Shown piece by piece: positions 46,001 to 57,275 of a stretch of DNA of 64,000 bases. Made by a program: the position numbers and the translations under genes. The DNA lies in NCBI GenBank assembly GCA_009602735.1, contig WELA01010047.1:44925-108924 (forward strand), written 5' to 3'. How positions within the stretch are numbered: position 1 is the stretch's first letter; every line of letters starts with the position of its first letter. The DNA is from Mesotaenium endlicherianum. Lineage: Eukaryota; Streptophyta; Zygnematophyceae; Zygnematales; Mesotaeniaceae. The notes beneath the pieces are model-generated. The model had not been told where the DNA came from. It worked only from the letters and a program-made list of their open reading frames with translations, and searched no databases.

Positions 46001-46829
46001 TGCTTGTGCCTGTGGGTGCAGGTGTGTCGTGTGCGCGCGTGGGTCTGCGCATGCGACGAGGTGTGCGAGTGTGTGTTGTGCGTGCGAAATGTTTTCTCCT
46101 TTCCCGTCACTTGGTTACTTGTTTGATCTCATGGTGCACCCCTTCACCTATTACTACAGTAAGGAATGAGTTGCACTGTATGCCGCAAGCGTCCTCTGTT
46201 TGCAAGGTCAAGGAGGGAGGGGATGGAGAGTGGGAGCAAGATGGGGGCGGGGGTTCGTTGAAAAAGAAGCCATGCTGCTTGTAAGTACGCACGTTTCCGC
46301 GTAAGAGCAGGCAGACTGCTGCAGGCATGCTGCCTGATCGCCCCATGCTTGCCAGTGCTTTCCTATGCGTTCTAGTGCCAGCGCTATGCCGGCTAGTTTC
46401 AGCGCGAGCGCCTGCGCATGCGCCCAAAGGGCCCGTGCCAGCCAGTGCCAGCGCCTGCGCGCGCGCGCGCTACAACAGGCAGCGAGCACAGCCTGCTGCC
46501 TGCTGCCTTCTGCCACGTGGCGCAGGGCAGCGGGCTGCGTGCTGCTGCCAGCTCCCATGCGCGTGTGCGTGCGTTCGCGTGCGCTATGTTGTGCAGCGCA
46601 CACGGCTTGCTGCCACCTGGCACAGGACAGCGGGCTGCATGCTGCTGCCTTTTGCCATGCGCGCGTTTGTGTCGGAGCCACTTGTAGGTGTGTTCTAGTT
46701 TGCTTCACCAACTCCATTGAGTCTTGCACTCTCACGCGCACATGTTTGCGTGGTCTCACTTTGGTAGGCTACCTCCCCTTCGTAACATTTAAATGTCTAT
46801 TTTGTTCATGTTGCTTTTTCGAACTGCAG
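43066..46829 (+). other. Pyrimidine- and GT-rich region, possible 5' exons of the Crypton gene
   Basis: Long C/T-rich tracts (44080-44180, 45365-45460, 45590-45660), GT-rich stretches (44255-44275, 45960-46080) and a GC-rich CTGC minisatellite (46300-46670) dominate. Short open pieces with good splice sites occur at 43471-43583, 45289-45358 and 46162-46279. The last (NELHCMPQASSVCK to LKKKPCCL, donor GTAAGT) joins in phase to the exon starting 46830. I cannot prove that they are exons. Single N at 45210. Confidence 0.35.
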
Positions 46830-47818
46830 GTACAAATGGAGCGTGCTCCTGTCCCGCCTCCATCGTCTTCTTCGGGGCCTTCTTCTTTTGTGTTTCATAA
46901 AGGCCGTCTTCCTCCACCTCCTTCCGACAGCGTCAAAAAGAATCTGACAAGACTTATTGCAAAAGCCGTGAGGCCAGCCACGGCGAGGAAGTTTGGCCGG
47001 TCATGTCTTCTATACCAAGTTTGTTGTTTAGCTCTTAACAACGGTGTATTATATTACGTACGTAATGATTATGCTCTTCTACTAATGCCTTGATTGACGG
47101 TGGGCTAGCTCTTCCTCTCTGAGGTGGGCAGGCGTTCTGGCTGGCCTATGCTGGAATCATTGGAGCCCTTACTACCGAGGACGGAATCGCCACTTGGTTT
47201 CACGAATTGGAGAAAGAGAATGATAGCAGGATATGACTTATGTGCCTTATTTTGGTAGCAACTGTTGATTTGAGAAACTCGCGTACGGTATAGTTTATGT
47301 ATATTATTTGTGCTGTGTTTATGTCTTTGCAGAGCTTCAATTTTCACAAGAACCATATCAAGGGCCTGCAAGCATACCATGCCAAACAATGCAAAGCTCT
47401 TAAGCAGCATGTTCCTGCTGGCGGCGTGAGGACGGGAGACGTTCAGGGCTTCCTAAAAAGTTGCAAGAGACAGACAACGACGCGTGGAAGGGCGTAAGCA
47501 CCGTGCTTCTTATGCTTTCTTCTTAGGTACTACATTTACATCAAGTTGGATTGATGTTTTCTAGTGGCATTTCTTACTTCTTTGCTTCTTCATTTCATTG
47601 TATGGTATCGCAAGAACTATGTGGATCTCCCTGCAAACCTCAACCACTTGTACACTCGAGCGAAGCACTTTGAGATTTAGGAATACTACTTGTTGGAGAG
47701 TGAGAAAGGACAGGCTGGTGAGGGTGTACCGTACACTAATGTGCAGATGAGGTAAGTACTCCCCTCGGCGACCATGTTGACTTAAGGGAGCAAGCTTCTA
47801 TCACCACATGTTGGAAAT

Positions 47819-48783
47819 ATGAAGCCTTATTTATTGTTTTTGAAATATGGTGGCAAGTTTTATGTACTTTACACAGATTGCTCCCTTGTTCGTGGAGGAG
47901 AGTTAAGAACAGCAGTTTTGTGCAATTTGAAAATGAAAGATTTGCAAGACGTGGGACTTGATGAGGCACACGTCTTAGGATTCATTTCTAATAATGGGAA
48001 GATCAAGTCCTGTGGCCGGACGGAGCAATCTAGTGTTCTTCGCCACAAGCGAGTGGAACTTTGCGCCATAGGGGCTTTAGCACTTATTCTTGTCATGCGT
48101 TGGGACATAGTCAACCACACCATTCGAAACTTTGACACAAAGCAAAATTGGTAAGTGTGGCTGCTTAACCCTGTTCATTGTGCCTACAGAATTATTTATT
48201 CGACAGTTGGATTCTAGTCATTGTTATAGTTTGTATTCACTTGTTACATACTACTATAGTACTAAAATCCTCATTCCAAATATTCCTTACAGGTACCATA
48301 TACCCCTTCTTGAAGGTTGTGTTGAGAGGATTCCTCTTAGCTATGACACGATATTCAAGTACACGAGATCAACGCAAATAGCATGTGGCGTCATCTCCAA
48401 CAAGAAGACTCATGCTGGACGCGGGCAAGGGGCAAGGGCTATAAGAGATGCCGGGTAAGTTCAGCACATATATTTTGCTCTTCACACCAACAGGCTAATT
48501 TCTATGTTACTAACGTTGTGATGCTTGCCTGCTGACAATGATTCACTTTGGATGTTGTTTCAGTGTCTCTGCAGATGACATCAAGAAGCATGGCCAATGG
48601 GGCCATGGTAGTGTTGACGTTGCTTATGACAATGAGTTGTCAACCTTTGCTCTACTTTGCCAGGCTGGTTTCCCTCAAAATAAAAATGCGTACAAGCTCC
48701 CGCGCTCTCGTTTGGTGCCTCCCCGGGAGCTAACAAGCATGGTATTGCCTTGGGTTGAAGATAACCTAAGACTCGTGATGGAG
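47819..48783 (+). pseudogene. Tyrosine recombinase catalytic core (three exons of the Crypton gene)
   Basis: Exon about 47819-48150 gives YGGKFYVLYTDCSLVRGGEL, HVLGFISNNGKIKSCGR and RHKRVELCAIGALALILVMRW. Exon 48293-48454 (acceptor CCTTACAG, donor GTAAGT) gives YHIPLLEGCVERIPLSYDT and HAGRGQGARAIRDAG. Exon 48564-48783 (acceptor GTTTCAG, donor GTATGT) gives SADDIKKHGQWGHGSVDVAY and LPRSRLVPPREL. The last two join in phase with no stop. Together they hold the HxxR, GxW and Tyr positions of the tyrosine-recombinase active site. The spacing from HxxR to Tyr (about 35 residues) fits the family. Confidence 0.82.
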
Positions 48784-48989
48784 GTATGTCCACCTCCCCC
48801 TCACACCCTCTCTCTCTTTCTCTCTTGTCCTCTCTCTCTCTCTCTCTCGTCCTCTCCCTCTCTTCCCCTCCCTCTCTCTCTCTCCCTCTCTCTCTCCCTC
48901 TCTCTCTCTCTCTCCCTCCCTCTCGTCCCCTCTTGTCCCCTCCCTCCCTCTCCCTCCCTCTCGCTCCCCCTCCCCCCCCNNNNNNNNNN

Positions 48990-49056
<67 letters not shown>

Positions 49057-49550
49057 GGAGAGGAGCGCAGGCCTGCCTTGCACCACTTGAAATATAGCGG
49101 CAAGCCAGATTCAACACCCTGTTTGTACGCATGTGCGCCCGTAGTAGGACAGCAGCGCAGCGTTGCTCGGCCGCCTCCGCCTGTCTGCTGTCCAACTTCG
49201 GGCGCGTAAATGTGCCCGTGCTTGCGTACTCACAATGTTGGACTGCAGCGCAGCGTTGCCTAGCGCCATGCGGCAGCTGGCGGCTGGCTTTCTCTGCTGT
49301 GCGATGTTTGGCGCTTGGCATTGGGCTGTTGTCCTTTGCTGCTGCCCGATGTTGGGCGCGTGTGCGTGTGCGTGCGCCTTCCCGCGCGCGCCCGACGTTG
49401 GGCAGCAGTGCAAGGCTGCCTTGCATCACGCGGCGGAGGGCAACAGGCCTGCGCTGCTGTCTTACGTCTGGCGCGCAGGCACTCATGTGAGGTCGGGCAG
49501 GGCTGGCCATGGTATTATTGATGATATTCACTTGTGTGCATGTTTTGCAG
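48784..49550 (+). repeat. Crypton intron: (CT)n microsatellite, N gap and CTGC-rich minisatellite
   Basis: 48800-49055 is a long CT/CTCC tract interrupted by a 10-N gap (48980-48989). 49100-49500 is GC-rich with GCAGCGCAGCG, CCGACGTTGGGC and GCTGCTGCC repeats that resemble 46.3-46.67 kb. Donor GTATGT (48784) and acceptor TTTTGCAG (49550) are clean. A 316-codon minus-strand frame here is a repeat artefact. Confidence 0.75.
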
Positions 49551-49911
49551 AGAAATAGGATGGAGTTTGCGTCGGCAGATGATGTTGATCAATCAGTCGA
49601 GGCGTGTTTGAAGATTATATCGTTCTTATTTACAGTTTTCTCTCAAGATATGCCTCTACTTCAGCCACGGTACCCTAAGTTGCCTGTATTTACGCATCCT
49701 GTGTTTGGTGCTCCTGAATTGGGCCCATGGGCTAAATTTGTATGATCCCTTGCTCAATTTTCACAGGATGAGCTTGTCACAGACGATGTGTCATTCGAGG
49801 TAAAAAGTTCCCTGCAATGTGCTCCACCATGTCATGTTGTATCATGTGTACCTGTGTATTGCTTTATGCACGTGTGCGCATCATGTTACATTATTTGTTT
49901 TCTTATTGCAG

Positions 49912-50600
49912 CTTTATATTGCATATTGCAACCTTTGAATGGCGTCAACGCTCGTGTCAAAAACGTAGAGAAGAAGGTAGACGACCTCAAACTGCATGTG
50001 GATGACCTCAAAGTGGTTGCAAACAACCTCAAAGTGGCTGTGGAGCATCAATTCGGAGTCATACAACAAATTCTGATATGCCCCACAACGATCATGGATT
50101 CAAGAGGTCCTCTCCCTCCATCCACTTCATCTCCGTTGCTTGTAAACTCATTTTTAGCAATTCCAACAGCAAGTCCAATTTTGACTACGAATGCAACAGC
50201 ATGTCCTACTTTGAGTAGGGATGTAAGTATAGAACAGGTTCCTTGCGAAGGTGCTTTGACTAGGGAGAAGGTAGAGGCTCAGAAGGGTAAAGCTGGGATT
50301 ATTTGGGACTTGCTGTGCCCGCTCATCATAACTTTGACTGATGTGCAAGCCTTCTATTCTAGGACCTTTTCCCCTCTTTTTCCTACACTGGAGCAATTAG
50401 AGACCAGTTACAATAAATGGAGAGCAGATACAGCACGTGGCAAGAAGTTCTCCATGTTGAAGAAATTGTATGAAGACATCTTTTTGCATAAGGTTGTCAC
50501 AGATGATGAGTTGGCCAATATCAAACAGACAGCTAGAACGTTGAGCACAATCTATAAAGACGTTGGGACGTTGAAGAGGAAACGCAAGGAAGGGGAGTAG
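49912..50600 (+). pseudogene. Crypton C-terminal exon with coiled coil and GCR1_C-like domain
   Basis: After acceptor CTTATTGCAG the frame reads PLNGVNARVKNVEKKVDDLK, a heptad repeat repeated three times as DDLKxxV/NNLKxxV, then Ser/Pro/Thr-rich linker. The end is a C-terminal block of about 90 residues (IIWDLLCPLIITLTDVQAFY, PTLEQLETSYNKWRAD, KKFSMLKKLYEDIF). The W-R...K-K-F-S...LY-E/D-I pattern resembles the GCR1_C DNA-binding domain found at the end of many Crypton proteins. It stops at TAG 50598-50600. The phase from exon 8 does not match by one base. Confidence 0.65.
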
Positions 50601-50940
50601 ATTAGTACCTTTTGCTTAGAGTATGGTACAAATATGCATTATTTTTCCAATGCTTTCAGTTCTAGTGCTGTATTTATGATACTTCATTCATGACCACCTA
50701 TGTTGGTTTTGTACTTTTCTACAAATATTTGGGTATTATATTATGTACTTCAATATTTAAACATTTGTGCCCTAGTAAGCATCAATTCACATTCAAAGTG
50801 CTAGTCGTGAACATGAATGAAAGTTGGGTACACAAACAAGTCGGCTCGATCCCATTTGTCACGCTTCCTAGTTCAAGACAACACTTCGAACTTCACAAGT
50901 GGGCCTTCCCACCCTTCATATCCATCATCCAACATATATG
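50601..50940. other. Spacer after the Crypton gene
   Basis: AT-rich 3' flank, possibly 3' untranslated region. No further feature seen before satellite units begin near 50.94 kb. Confidence 0.3.
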
Positions 50941-52015
50941 AATGAATGGATGGACTGACCCCAATTACCAGCCTTGGATAAGGAACCTCAAAAGAGACAT
51001 ACAAGTCATTAGAGGGGGAGTTGGCGACAAGTTGATGACATGGAGCGCAAAACGCGCTCTCTTAGCTATGAATGGCTGGATTTTGTAAGGGATCAAAGAT
51101 GTAATGGGTGATCATACTCCCCAACGCTTATTCAGTCAACGGGATGGACTCACCCCCATTACAAGCCTTTGAAAAATATATACTAGGGCTGATGCAAGTC
51201 ACTAGAGGAGAGTTGGCGACAAATCAACGAAATTGAGCGCAAGATGCGCTCTCATAGCTATGAAGGGTTGTAATTTCAAAGGATCAAGGATATACCGGGT
51301 GATCATACTCCCCAATGCTATTATAAATAATGGGATGGAATATTCCCAATGACAAGCCTTTGAGAAGGAATCTACTACCCATTGCAACCAACAACCATTC
51401 TAAAAACAATCCTCCATAGCTCATGCAGCTAGCTGCGCTCTTTGTCGTCGACTTTCCCCTCGTGTACGTTATGTTGACTTGTCGCTCTAACTTTGGAGTA
51501 TCCTTGCCAAAGTTTTAGATATGGGGTGAGTAATTGGATGTTGTTAGATACATATTGAGAAGTATGCAAACCCATTACAATCAACATCCATTATAAGAAC
51601 AATCCTCCATAAGAATTCGCCTCTACGCACGCTCCTATAATTTGTCACTTCATTTTCACTATTCTTGGCAAGGTCTAGTAAGTGAGGTGAGTGATTGCAT
51701 GTCTTTGTATGGGTCTAGGGGAGTGTGCCCAGCCATTTTCTCCCTTATCCTTTAATATCACAATCCTCCAAAGCTTGTCGTGCGCCAATTGCACTCCATC
51801 TTGTTGAATCAACTCTACGACACGCTCAAATGACTTGTTCTTGCAATTTCAATATCCGGGGGAAGTCCAAGTAAGGTTGGTGAGTATTTGCATGTCTTTG
51901 TATGGGTATTAGGGAGTGTGACTAGCCATTACTTTCCACACCCATCTAAACCACAACCCTCCATAGCTTGTTGAGCAAGCGTTACTTGCGCCCCGTCTCA
52001 TCAACTCGCCTCTTG
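50941..52015. repeat. ~190-bp satellite, two units reversed then three or four forward
   Basis: 50.94-51.40 kb reads on the minus strand (CATACTCCCCAA, CAAGCCTTTGA, TAGCTATGAAGGGTTG). 51.41-52.01 kb reads forward (CCTCCATAGCT, TATCCTTGCCAAAG, GGGGTGAGTAATTGG, GCGCCCCGTCTCATCAACTCGCC). The head-to-head turn is near 51.40 kb. Confidence 0.8.
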
Positions 52016-52687
52016 TTGCGTGTGAAGCAGTCAGCAATTATGGAGGTCGATAACACGTGCAGAACGGAACTAAGTGGCAGTGGGTAAAAACCCTTCTAGT
52101 ACTAAGTGGGGGAAAAGGCCATTGCCTTCAAAAAATTGCAAGAAAATGTCATGAATTACTATTATGGATAGGAATGCATTTTATATAGATAGAGCAGCTT
52201 AACAGAGACAGCTAAAAGGACCAGGTATCATTACTGACTATGAAACAATGTGAGAGGTTCACAGATAAGGACTTTCTTCTCAGCGAAACAGCCTATTGAA
52301 TTGTAGTGGCTACCGGGAGAGGGGAGCAAAGAGGAAGGAGCAAGGGCGAGGACGATTATTGCATGCTTAGTAGTTCTGCAGACGAGAGAGAGTAGCTCGG
52401 CCGAGGAGAGCTCTCTTAGTCTCATTTTGACACTAATGCAGGCAGCTTTCAATAATCTGGGAGAAACTCAGAAAATAGGATAATTCAGGTTATCTTAACG
52501 TAGACCTACAGTTGCAAGTGCCTTCCTAAATGTGAAGGCACTCTGTTAGTACAAAGTTGCAGATCCCTGCTCTGACTCTCTCTCTCTGCTTTGTGCAGCG
52601 CGAGCGTTCTACCTAATTGGTTAACTGGGACAGAAGACGTGGTTATGCGTGAACCACGTATGGATCAAACATTTGTGGCTGGAATGC
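52016..52687. other. Spacer between satellite and LTR-B copy
   Basis: No gene recognised. It includes short AT-rich and CT-rich stretches and a 9-bp hairpin-like pair near 52510-52545 (GTGCCTTCC...GAAGGCAC). Its origin is unknown. Confidence 0.3.
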
Positions 52688-53406
52688 TGAAATGAATTGA
52701 CTTACCACTAGGCAATTAACAATTAACAAAAGATCTTTATATCAGCAAGCAATCTTCATGGTAATTTTTGTTAATTGATTAAGCAGCAAAGGACAACGTA
52801 CTAGCAATGAACAACTCTTGTAAGTCAGATACAAGTAAACGAGCATCACTCATGCAATCAATGAACTCATACATAAGCAAGGTTGGAAGACAGTCAGCAT
52901 CAATGGCATCTCGCCTTGGATTCAAATATCTCTCAGTAAGCTGTACAAGAGAGTAGGCCTCGCTTCCAAATGCCAAACTCAAAAGCAGTATGTGGCATAT
53001 GTACATGGAATGAGTTTGCTGTTCAACGCCAAGTGCAATGGCACCGCCTACCCGGGAGTTAACCACATTGGTAGATTCTCGGTTAACCAAATCCACCGCC
53101 ATTCCCCATCATCTCAAATCGCCATCCATCCTAAGGATGTCATCTTGCCATTCATCGAGCATATCACTCTTAGATGCATGACTAGGCAGTTTGTTGCTAC
53201 CGAGTACGGAAGTCAGCTGGCTGTCAAAGAATGTGTCAGCAAGCTGACCTAAGTTGACTTCAGCCTGTTGCTCTCAGCTGAGTCTGTATACTCATTAATT
53301 TTTAAAGTCCAGCAGACTGAATTTGAACTAAAATTTAGCAGGTTGAAGTCAATTAGCTATTATATACAAATGAATATTATATCTACAAACGTATTGATTG
53401 CTTACA
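52688..53406 (-). mobile_element. Diverged solo LTR-B
   Basis: A 719-bp copy of LTR-B that aligns end to end with 30922-31643, at perhaps 82-88% identity by eye. It starts TGTAAGCAATCAA on the minus strand and ends ATTCATTTCA. No polypurine tract or internal sequence lies next to it. The flanking 5-mers AATGC (52683-52687) and AATAC (53407-53411) could be a decayed target duplication. It is older than the pair at 30.9/39.1 kb. Confidence 0.8.
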
Positions 53407-53810
53407 AATACTCTAAGTAGTACGCACCACAAGAATTGTGGTGGTGGGGACACACCTACACTCCCTATCCTGAAAGGAAGTCCCACCGACATGGTCGACC
53501 TTCCTAGCTCACCCACTAACTAACGGCTCGGTCAACCAGTAGCTACCGTCGTAAGCTGACTAGCCAGTGTAGACCCACGACATGCGGTGGCGAGGCGCGT
53601 GTGAGAGTCGGTGGGTTACACTTAAGTCCGAGGGAGCCTCATGGCAACTCAAAAGTGGCCTCATGAGCGGAGTTAGGCTAGCACAACCTAGTACAGGAGG
53701 CTCCAAACTGGCGTGACCGTCTTCTACCATCCCACCCCCCATACATGCAATTAACTAAAACAAGACAAACGACACTTACTGGCAGGGACAAGTGTGGACT
53801 TGACACACTA
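53407..53810. other. Spacer, nothing recognised
   Basis: GC-balanced DNA without a coding region I can support. A short perfect palindrome-like pair (CCACAAGAATTGTGGTGG) is at 53427-53445. It is followed by satellite units. Confidence 0.3.
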
Positions 53811-55475
53811 GGCACGCTCCCATGATTTGTTTCTTCATTTTCACTATCCTTGGCAAGGCCTAACAAATAAGGTGAGTGATTGCATGTCTTTGTATGGATA
53901 TAGGGGAGTGTGCCCAGCCATCAACTCCATCATCCTTCCAAAATGACAATCCTCCAGAGCTTGTTGTGCACCAATTGCACTCCATCTAGTCAACTCGTCT
54001 TGACAACACGCTCGCATGACTTGCTCTTGCAATTTCACTATCCTTGGCAAGGATAATACTCATTTTGCTAGACTTCGTGTAATTCAACATAATCACTCAA
54101 CCGATTGCAGCGGGTAGAAGTCTACTTAAGTCAGCTTCCTAACTCATTCTTAGGCAGGTGCTCGCCTTTGGCGGTGCTAGCGAACTGCCTAGTGATGCAT
54201 TTAATTGTGATATGCTAGATGAATGGTTGATAGATGTACAGGGTGGGCGTACTTCCCAATACATACATAGAGACAAACAAACACCCCACCCATTTGCAAA
54301 CCTATGGCAAGGACACCAAAAAGGGTGAAACATTAGAAAGGCAAGTCAACGAGATGGTGCGCAACTTGCGCTCTCCTAACTATGGAGGGTTGTGATTCTA
54401 GAGGATTTTGGATGAAATGGGAGGACATACTCTCCACTTCATACATAAAGACATGAAATCAGTCACCCTATTTACAAGCCTTTGGCAATGATACTCAAAA
54501 GAGTGAACCAATAGAGGGGGAATTAGGGGCAAGCGACAAGTTGGAGCGCAGGTGGGTGAATGGGCTATGGAGGGTTGAAATTTTAATACGTGACGATATG
54601 AAAAGGGTAGAAAACTCCCCAATACTCTTACAAAGACATGTATTCACTCTCCACAGCTACAAGGCTTCCACAAGTACAATCAAAATGCTAGAGCAAGTCA
54701 TTAGATAGTATTGTAGGTGCAAATCGACAAGATGGAGGGCAATTGGGTGAATGAGCTATGGAGGGTTGTAAGTCAATGGCCTAAGGACTTAATGCCTAAG
54801 CACGCTCCCCAAGACCAAGATAAAAATATGCCTTTACTCACCACAGTGACAAGGCTTTGGCAAGGATAGTGAAAATCTAAGAACAAGTCATTAGAGTATG
54901 TTGTGAAGGAGAGTTGGCAAAAGGATTGCAAGTAGCGCTCTACTAGCTATGGAGGGTTGTTATTTTTATAGAGAAGCTAGTTCGTGGGTGGGCACACTCC
55001 CCAACACCTGTACAAGGACAAGCTTTCACTCACCACAGTAACAAGGTTCAGCCTAGGACAGTGAAAATGAATGAACAAGTCATTGGAGCTAGTCGTAGAG
55101 GCGAGTCGACGATATGGAGCGCAACAATTGACAAGACCTTGACAAGGACACTTAAATGATTCGAGCGGGTCCTTGGGAGCAAGTCGACGAGATAAGGCGC
55201 AACTGGCGCTCTTGTAGCTGTGGGGGGGTTGCGATATATTCATGGTGGTCATAGTTGGGGGCTTGGCCTACACTTCAACACCAACAACATGACATGGACT
55301 CACTCTCCACAGTGACAAGACCTTGACAAAGACACTGAAATGTTTCGAGCGGGTCCTCGAGCAAGTCGACGAGATGGGGCGCAACCGGCACTGAAAATGA
55401 AAAACAAATTATTGGAGTGATACTTAGAGCCAAATTGAGGAGATCGAGCGCAACTGGCGCTCTTGCATCCAATGA
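53811..55475. repeat. ~190-bp satellite, forward then reversed, with an LTR-B scrap at the turn
   Basis: 53.81-54.06 kb is forward (CTATCCTTGGCAAGGCC, GGTGAGTGATTGCATG). 54.24-55.47 kb is reversed, about six units (GTCATTAGAG, CGACGAGATGG, GGAGGGTTG, CTCCCCAA). Between them, about 54075-54235 matches LTR-B in plus orientation (CTTAAGTCAGCTT, AGCGAACTGCCTAG, GATATGCTAGATGAATGG), so an old LTR-B fragment marks the turn. Confidence 0.75.
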
Positions 55476-55853
55476 GGGCGATAACGTTTATGAATGTGAG
55501 TATCAATGGTTTGGCATTCTCCTTAATGCAATACAGGAGTCATACTACGTTATTTCTCTAATCATATATGTTCTTATACTCATTATCGTAATCAACTGCT
55601 ATATGTGTTACGTGCATTGCTTTTATAACATTGCAAACTGAAAAAATAATAGCCGTATAACTATGTAAGAACTACCTTAATTCATGGGCAACACATGTTC
55701 GAGTCGCAGACGCAACATGAACAGTGTTAATAGAAGATTATGAACCTTTTGGTGCCAAAAATATCTTCGTCAGATTTCTCCGTGCCCACTTAGTATGCCC
55801 AGATATGTATGTGGCATTAATGTCACAATACAAACAATCATCAACATATTTCA
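55476..55853. other. AT-rich spacer left of a solo LTR
   Basis: No gene or repeat recognised. The last five bases (TTTCA) are the target duplication of the LTR-A copy that follows. Confidence 0.35.
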
Positions 55854-56595
55854 TGAAAGGGGCAGAGTGCCCTAGTGGAAGCGTAGTGACTCACGAGGAA
55901 CAAAGCTAGTTGCAATCATACTCAAGAGTGCAGCGGCATATTGCTAAGAAAGTTTAGGAAAAGTACTTGACATTTTGAGTGGCAAGAAACTGCTCACAAA
56001 TGATGTAGGATGAAAGGCCTTGTCATTACAAACCCGTAGGAATTTACAGAAGTGAAAACTGATAAGAAACAAAGAAGTTATACCTATTTATAATTTTCTG
56101 CCTAAGTGCTCCTTCCTAGGAGGAAGCTACGGATTTTCCTGAGTGTTCGTCAAATCGTCCCTTCCAGAATATTCGTGAGTAAGCCAGATCAGTCTAATCT
56201 GACGTGTCGAGCCGAATTGACGTCCATATACATGCATCGACAATACTAGAATATTCTATCTTAGACGCGCTAGGCTAAATCGAAACTTCTAGGTAAATTG
56301 CCTAGTCGGCACTCCGCGTCAGCCGAACTTACGTGAAGGTTCGAGTTCATTCTAACGGCCAGATCGTTTGACGCTGTCGGTCAATCCTACGGTCGCGCTC
56401 ACCCTGAATTAAGGACAGTCGTCAACCGACCTCAAAACTAATTAAACTTCGGAAATCCATAACTCTTTCAATACTTGACCAAATTCGATGAACTTTATAT
56501 CAAAATGACCACAAAAATGCACTCTACACTACTATACAATCAAAACATACTTTCATGAAACTCAAAAATGCACTTTATAAACCTATGACCTTACA
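55854..56595. mobile_element. Solo LTR-A with perfect target-site duplication
   Basis: 742 bp, TGAAAGGGGC...CCTTACA, the same ends as the copy at 23932-24674. It is flanked by the 5-bp duplication TTTCA at 55849-55853 and 56596-56600. No internal region is present, so it is a solo LTR. Identity to the 23.9-kb copy is high, about 97% by eye. Confidence 0.96.
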
Positions 56596-56600
56596 TTTCA

Positions 56601-57275
56601 TGACATACATGCAACATGACCTTCATGTAACCAACAAAAAAAAAAGGTGCAATGGATGCAGCGTACAAAGAATATGAATGCTGATTTATAATAAGTAACA
56701 CAAAGCTAAGAATGTTCAAGATGTTACGACATTTTGTGTTTGCACATAAGTAGATACTTAAACACCTTATGTATAATGATGTTAATGCACACAATCGATG
56801 CCGACCAGGTTGATGGCCAATGGGCGGCACACATGTAATTGGTGTCTAGACGCGGGCATGACCAGATGTGACAAGGCAGGAGGACACATCTGTTAACGCA
56901 CTCAAAATGGGACCAAATACACAATATTTGGTGACCAATTCTGACCATGTTCATGTGTCATCTCAGCCCACCTCAGCCTCGGCTTTGGAAATTCGTTTCG
57001 AAAAGTGCCCCAATATTCAATCAAAACCGGCTGATAATTACTGTCAGTTCGTAGTACTCCTCAGCCGTGCCTCAGCCGACTACCCTGGACGACCGCTGTA
57101 CTTCAAATTTACTTAGCAGAACCTTGCACCTTGTTTGCTAATAATTGTCGCAAGAACGCGACTGAAACCCAATGAAACCAGTGGCAAAAAGACAAATCGG
57201 GCCAACAGACGGCCAGGGGCTTTTCCGGGCGCTTTCTGGGAACCTTGCCCCGGACGTCCTACTCGTCCTACTTTC
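56601..57275. other. Spacer, nothing recognised
   Basis: AT-rich with short chance frames. The last 100 bp are more GC-rich (CAGACGGCCAGGGGC...) and may belong to the inverted-repeat element that follows. Confidence 0.3.

Larger units (their letters stand above)
46830..50600 (+). pseudogene. Crypton/Ndc10-like tyrosine recombinase gene, multi-exon, probably decayed
   Basis: A tyrosine-recombinase DNA transposon gene with about nine exons: 46830-47018, 47132-about 47230, 47333-47493, 47615-47751, about 47819-48150, 48293-48454, 48564-48783, 49551-49799 and 49912-50600. The catalytic domain shows the first Arg in SLVRGGELRTAVL, RHKRVELCAIGALAL (typical of the DUF3504/Crypton group), then HAGRGQGARAIRDAG, IKKHGQWGHG and the likely nucleophile Tyr in DVAYDNEL. 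This gives R, HxxR, W and Y. A heptad coiled coil (VKNVEKKVDDLKLHVDDLK) and a GCR1_C-like domain (FPTLEQLETSYNKWRADTARGKKFSMLKKLYEDIF) end the protein. In-frame TAG (47678-47680) and TGA (49743-49745), and phase mismatches at some joins, suggest decay. Terminal repeats were not found; Cryptons usually lack them. Confidence 0.78.

Noticed and set aside
48581-49531. 316-codon minus-strand frame
   Set aside because: It spans the (CT)n microsatellite (RERERE... translation), an N gap and two Crypton exons on the other strand.
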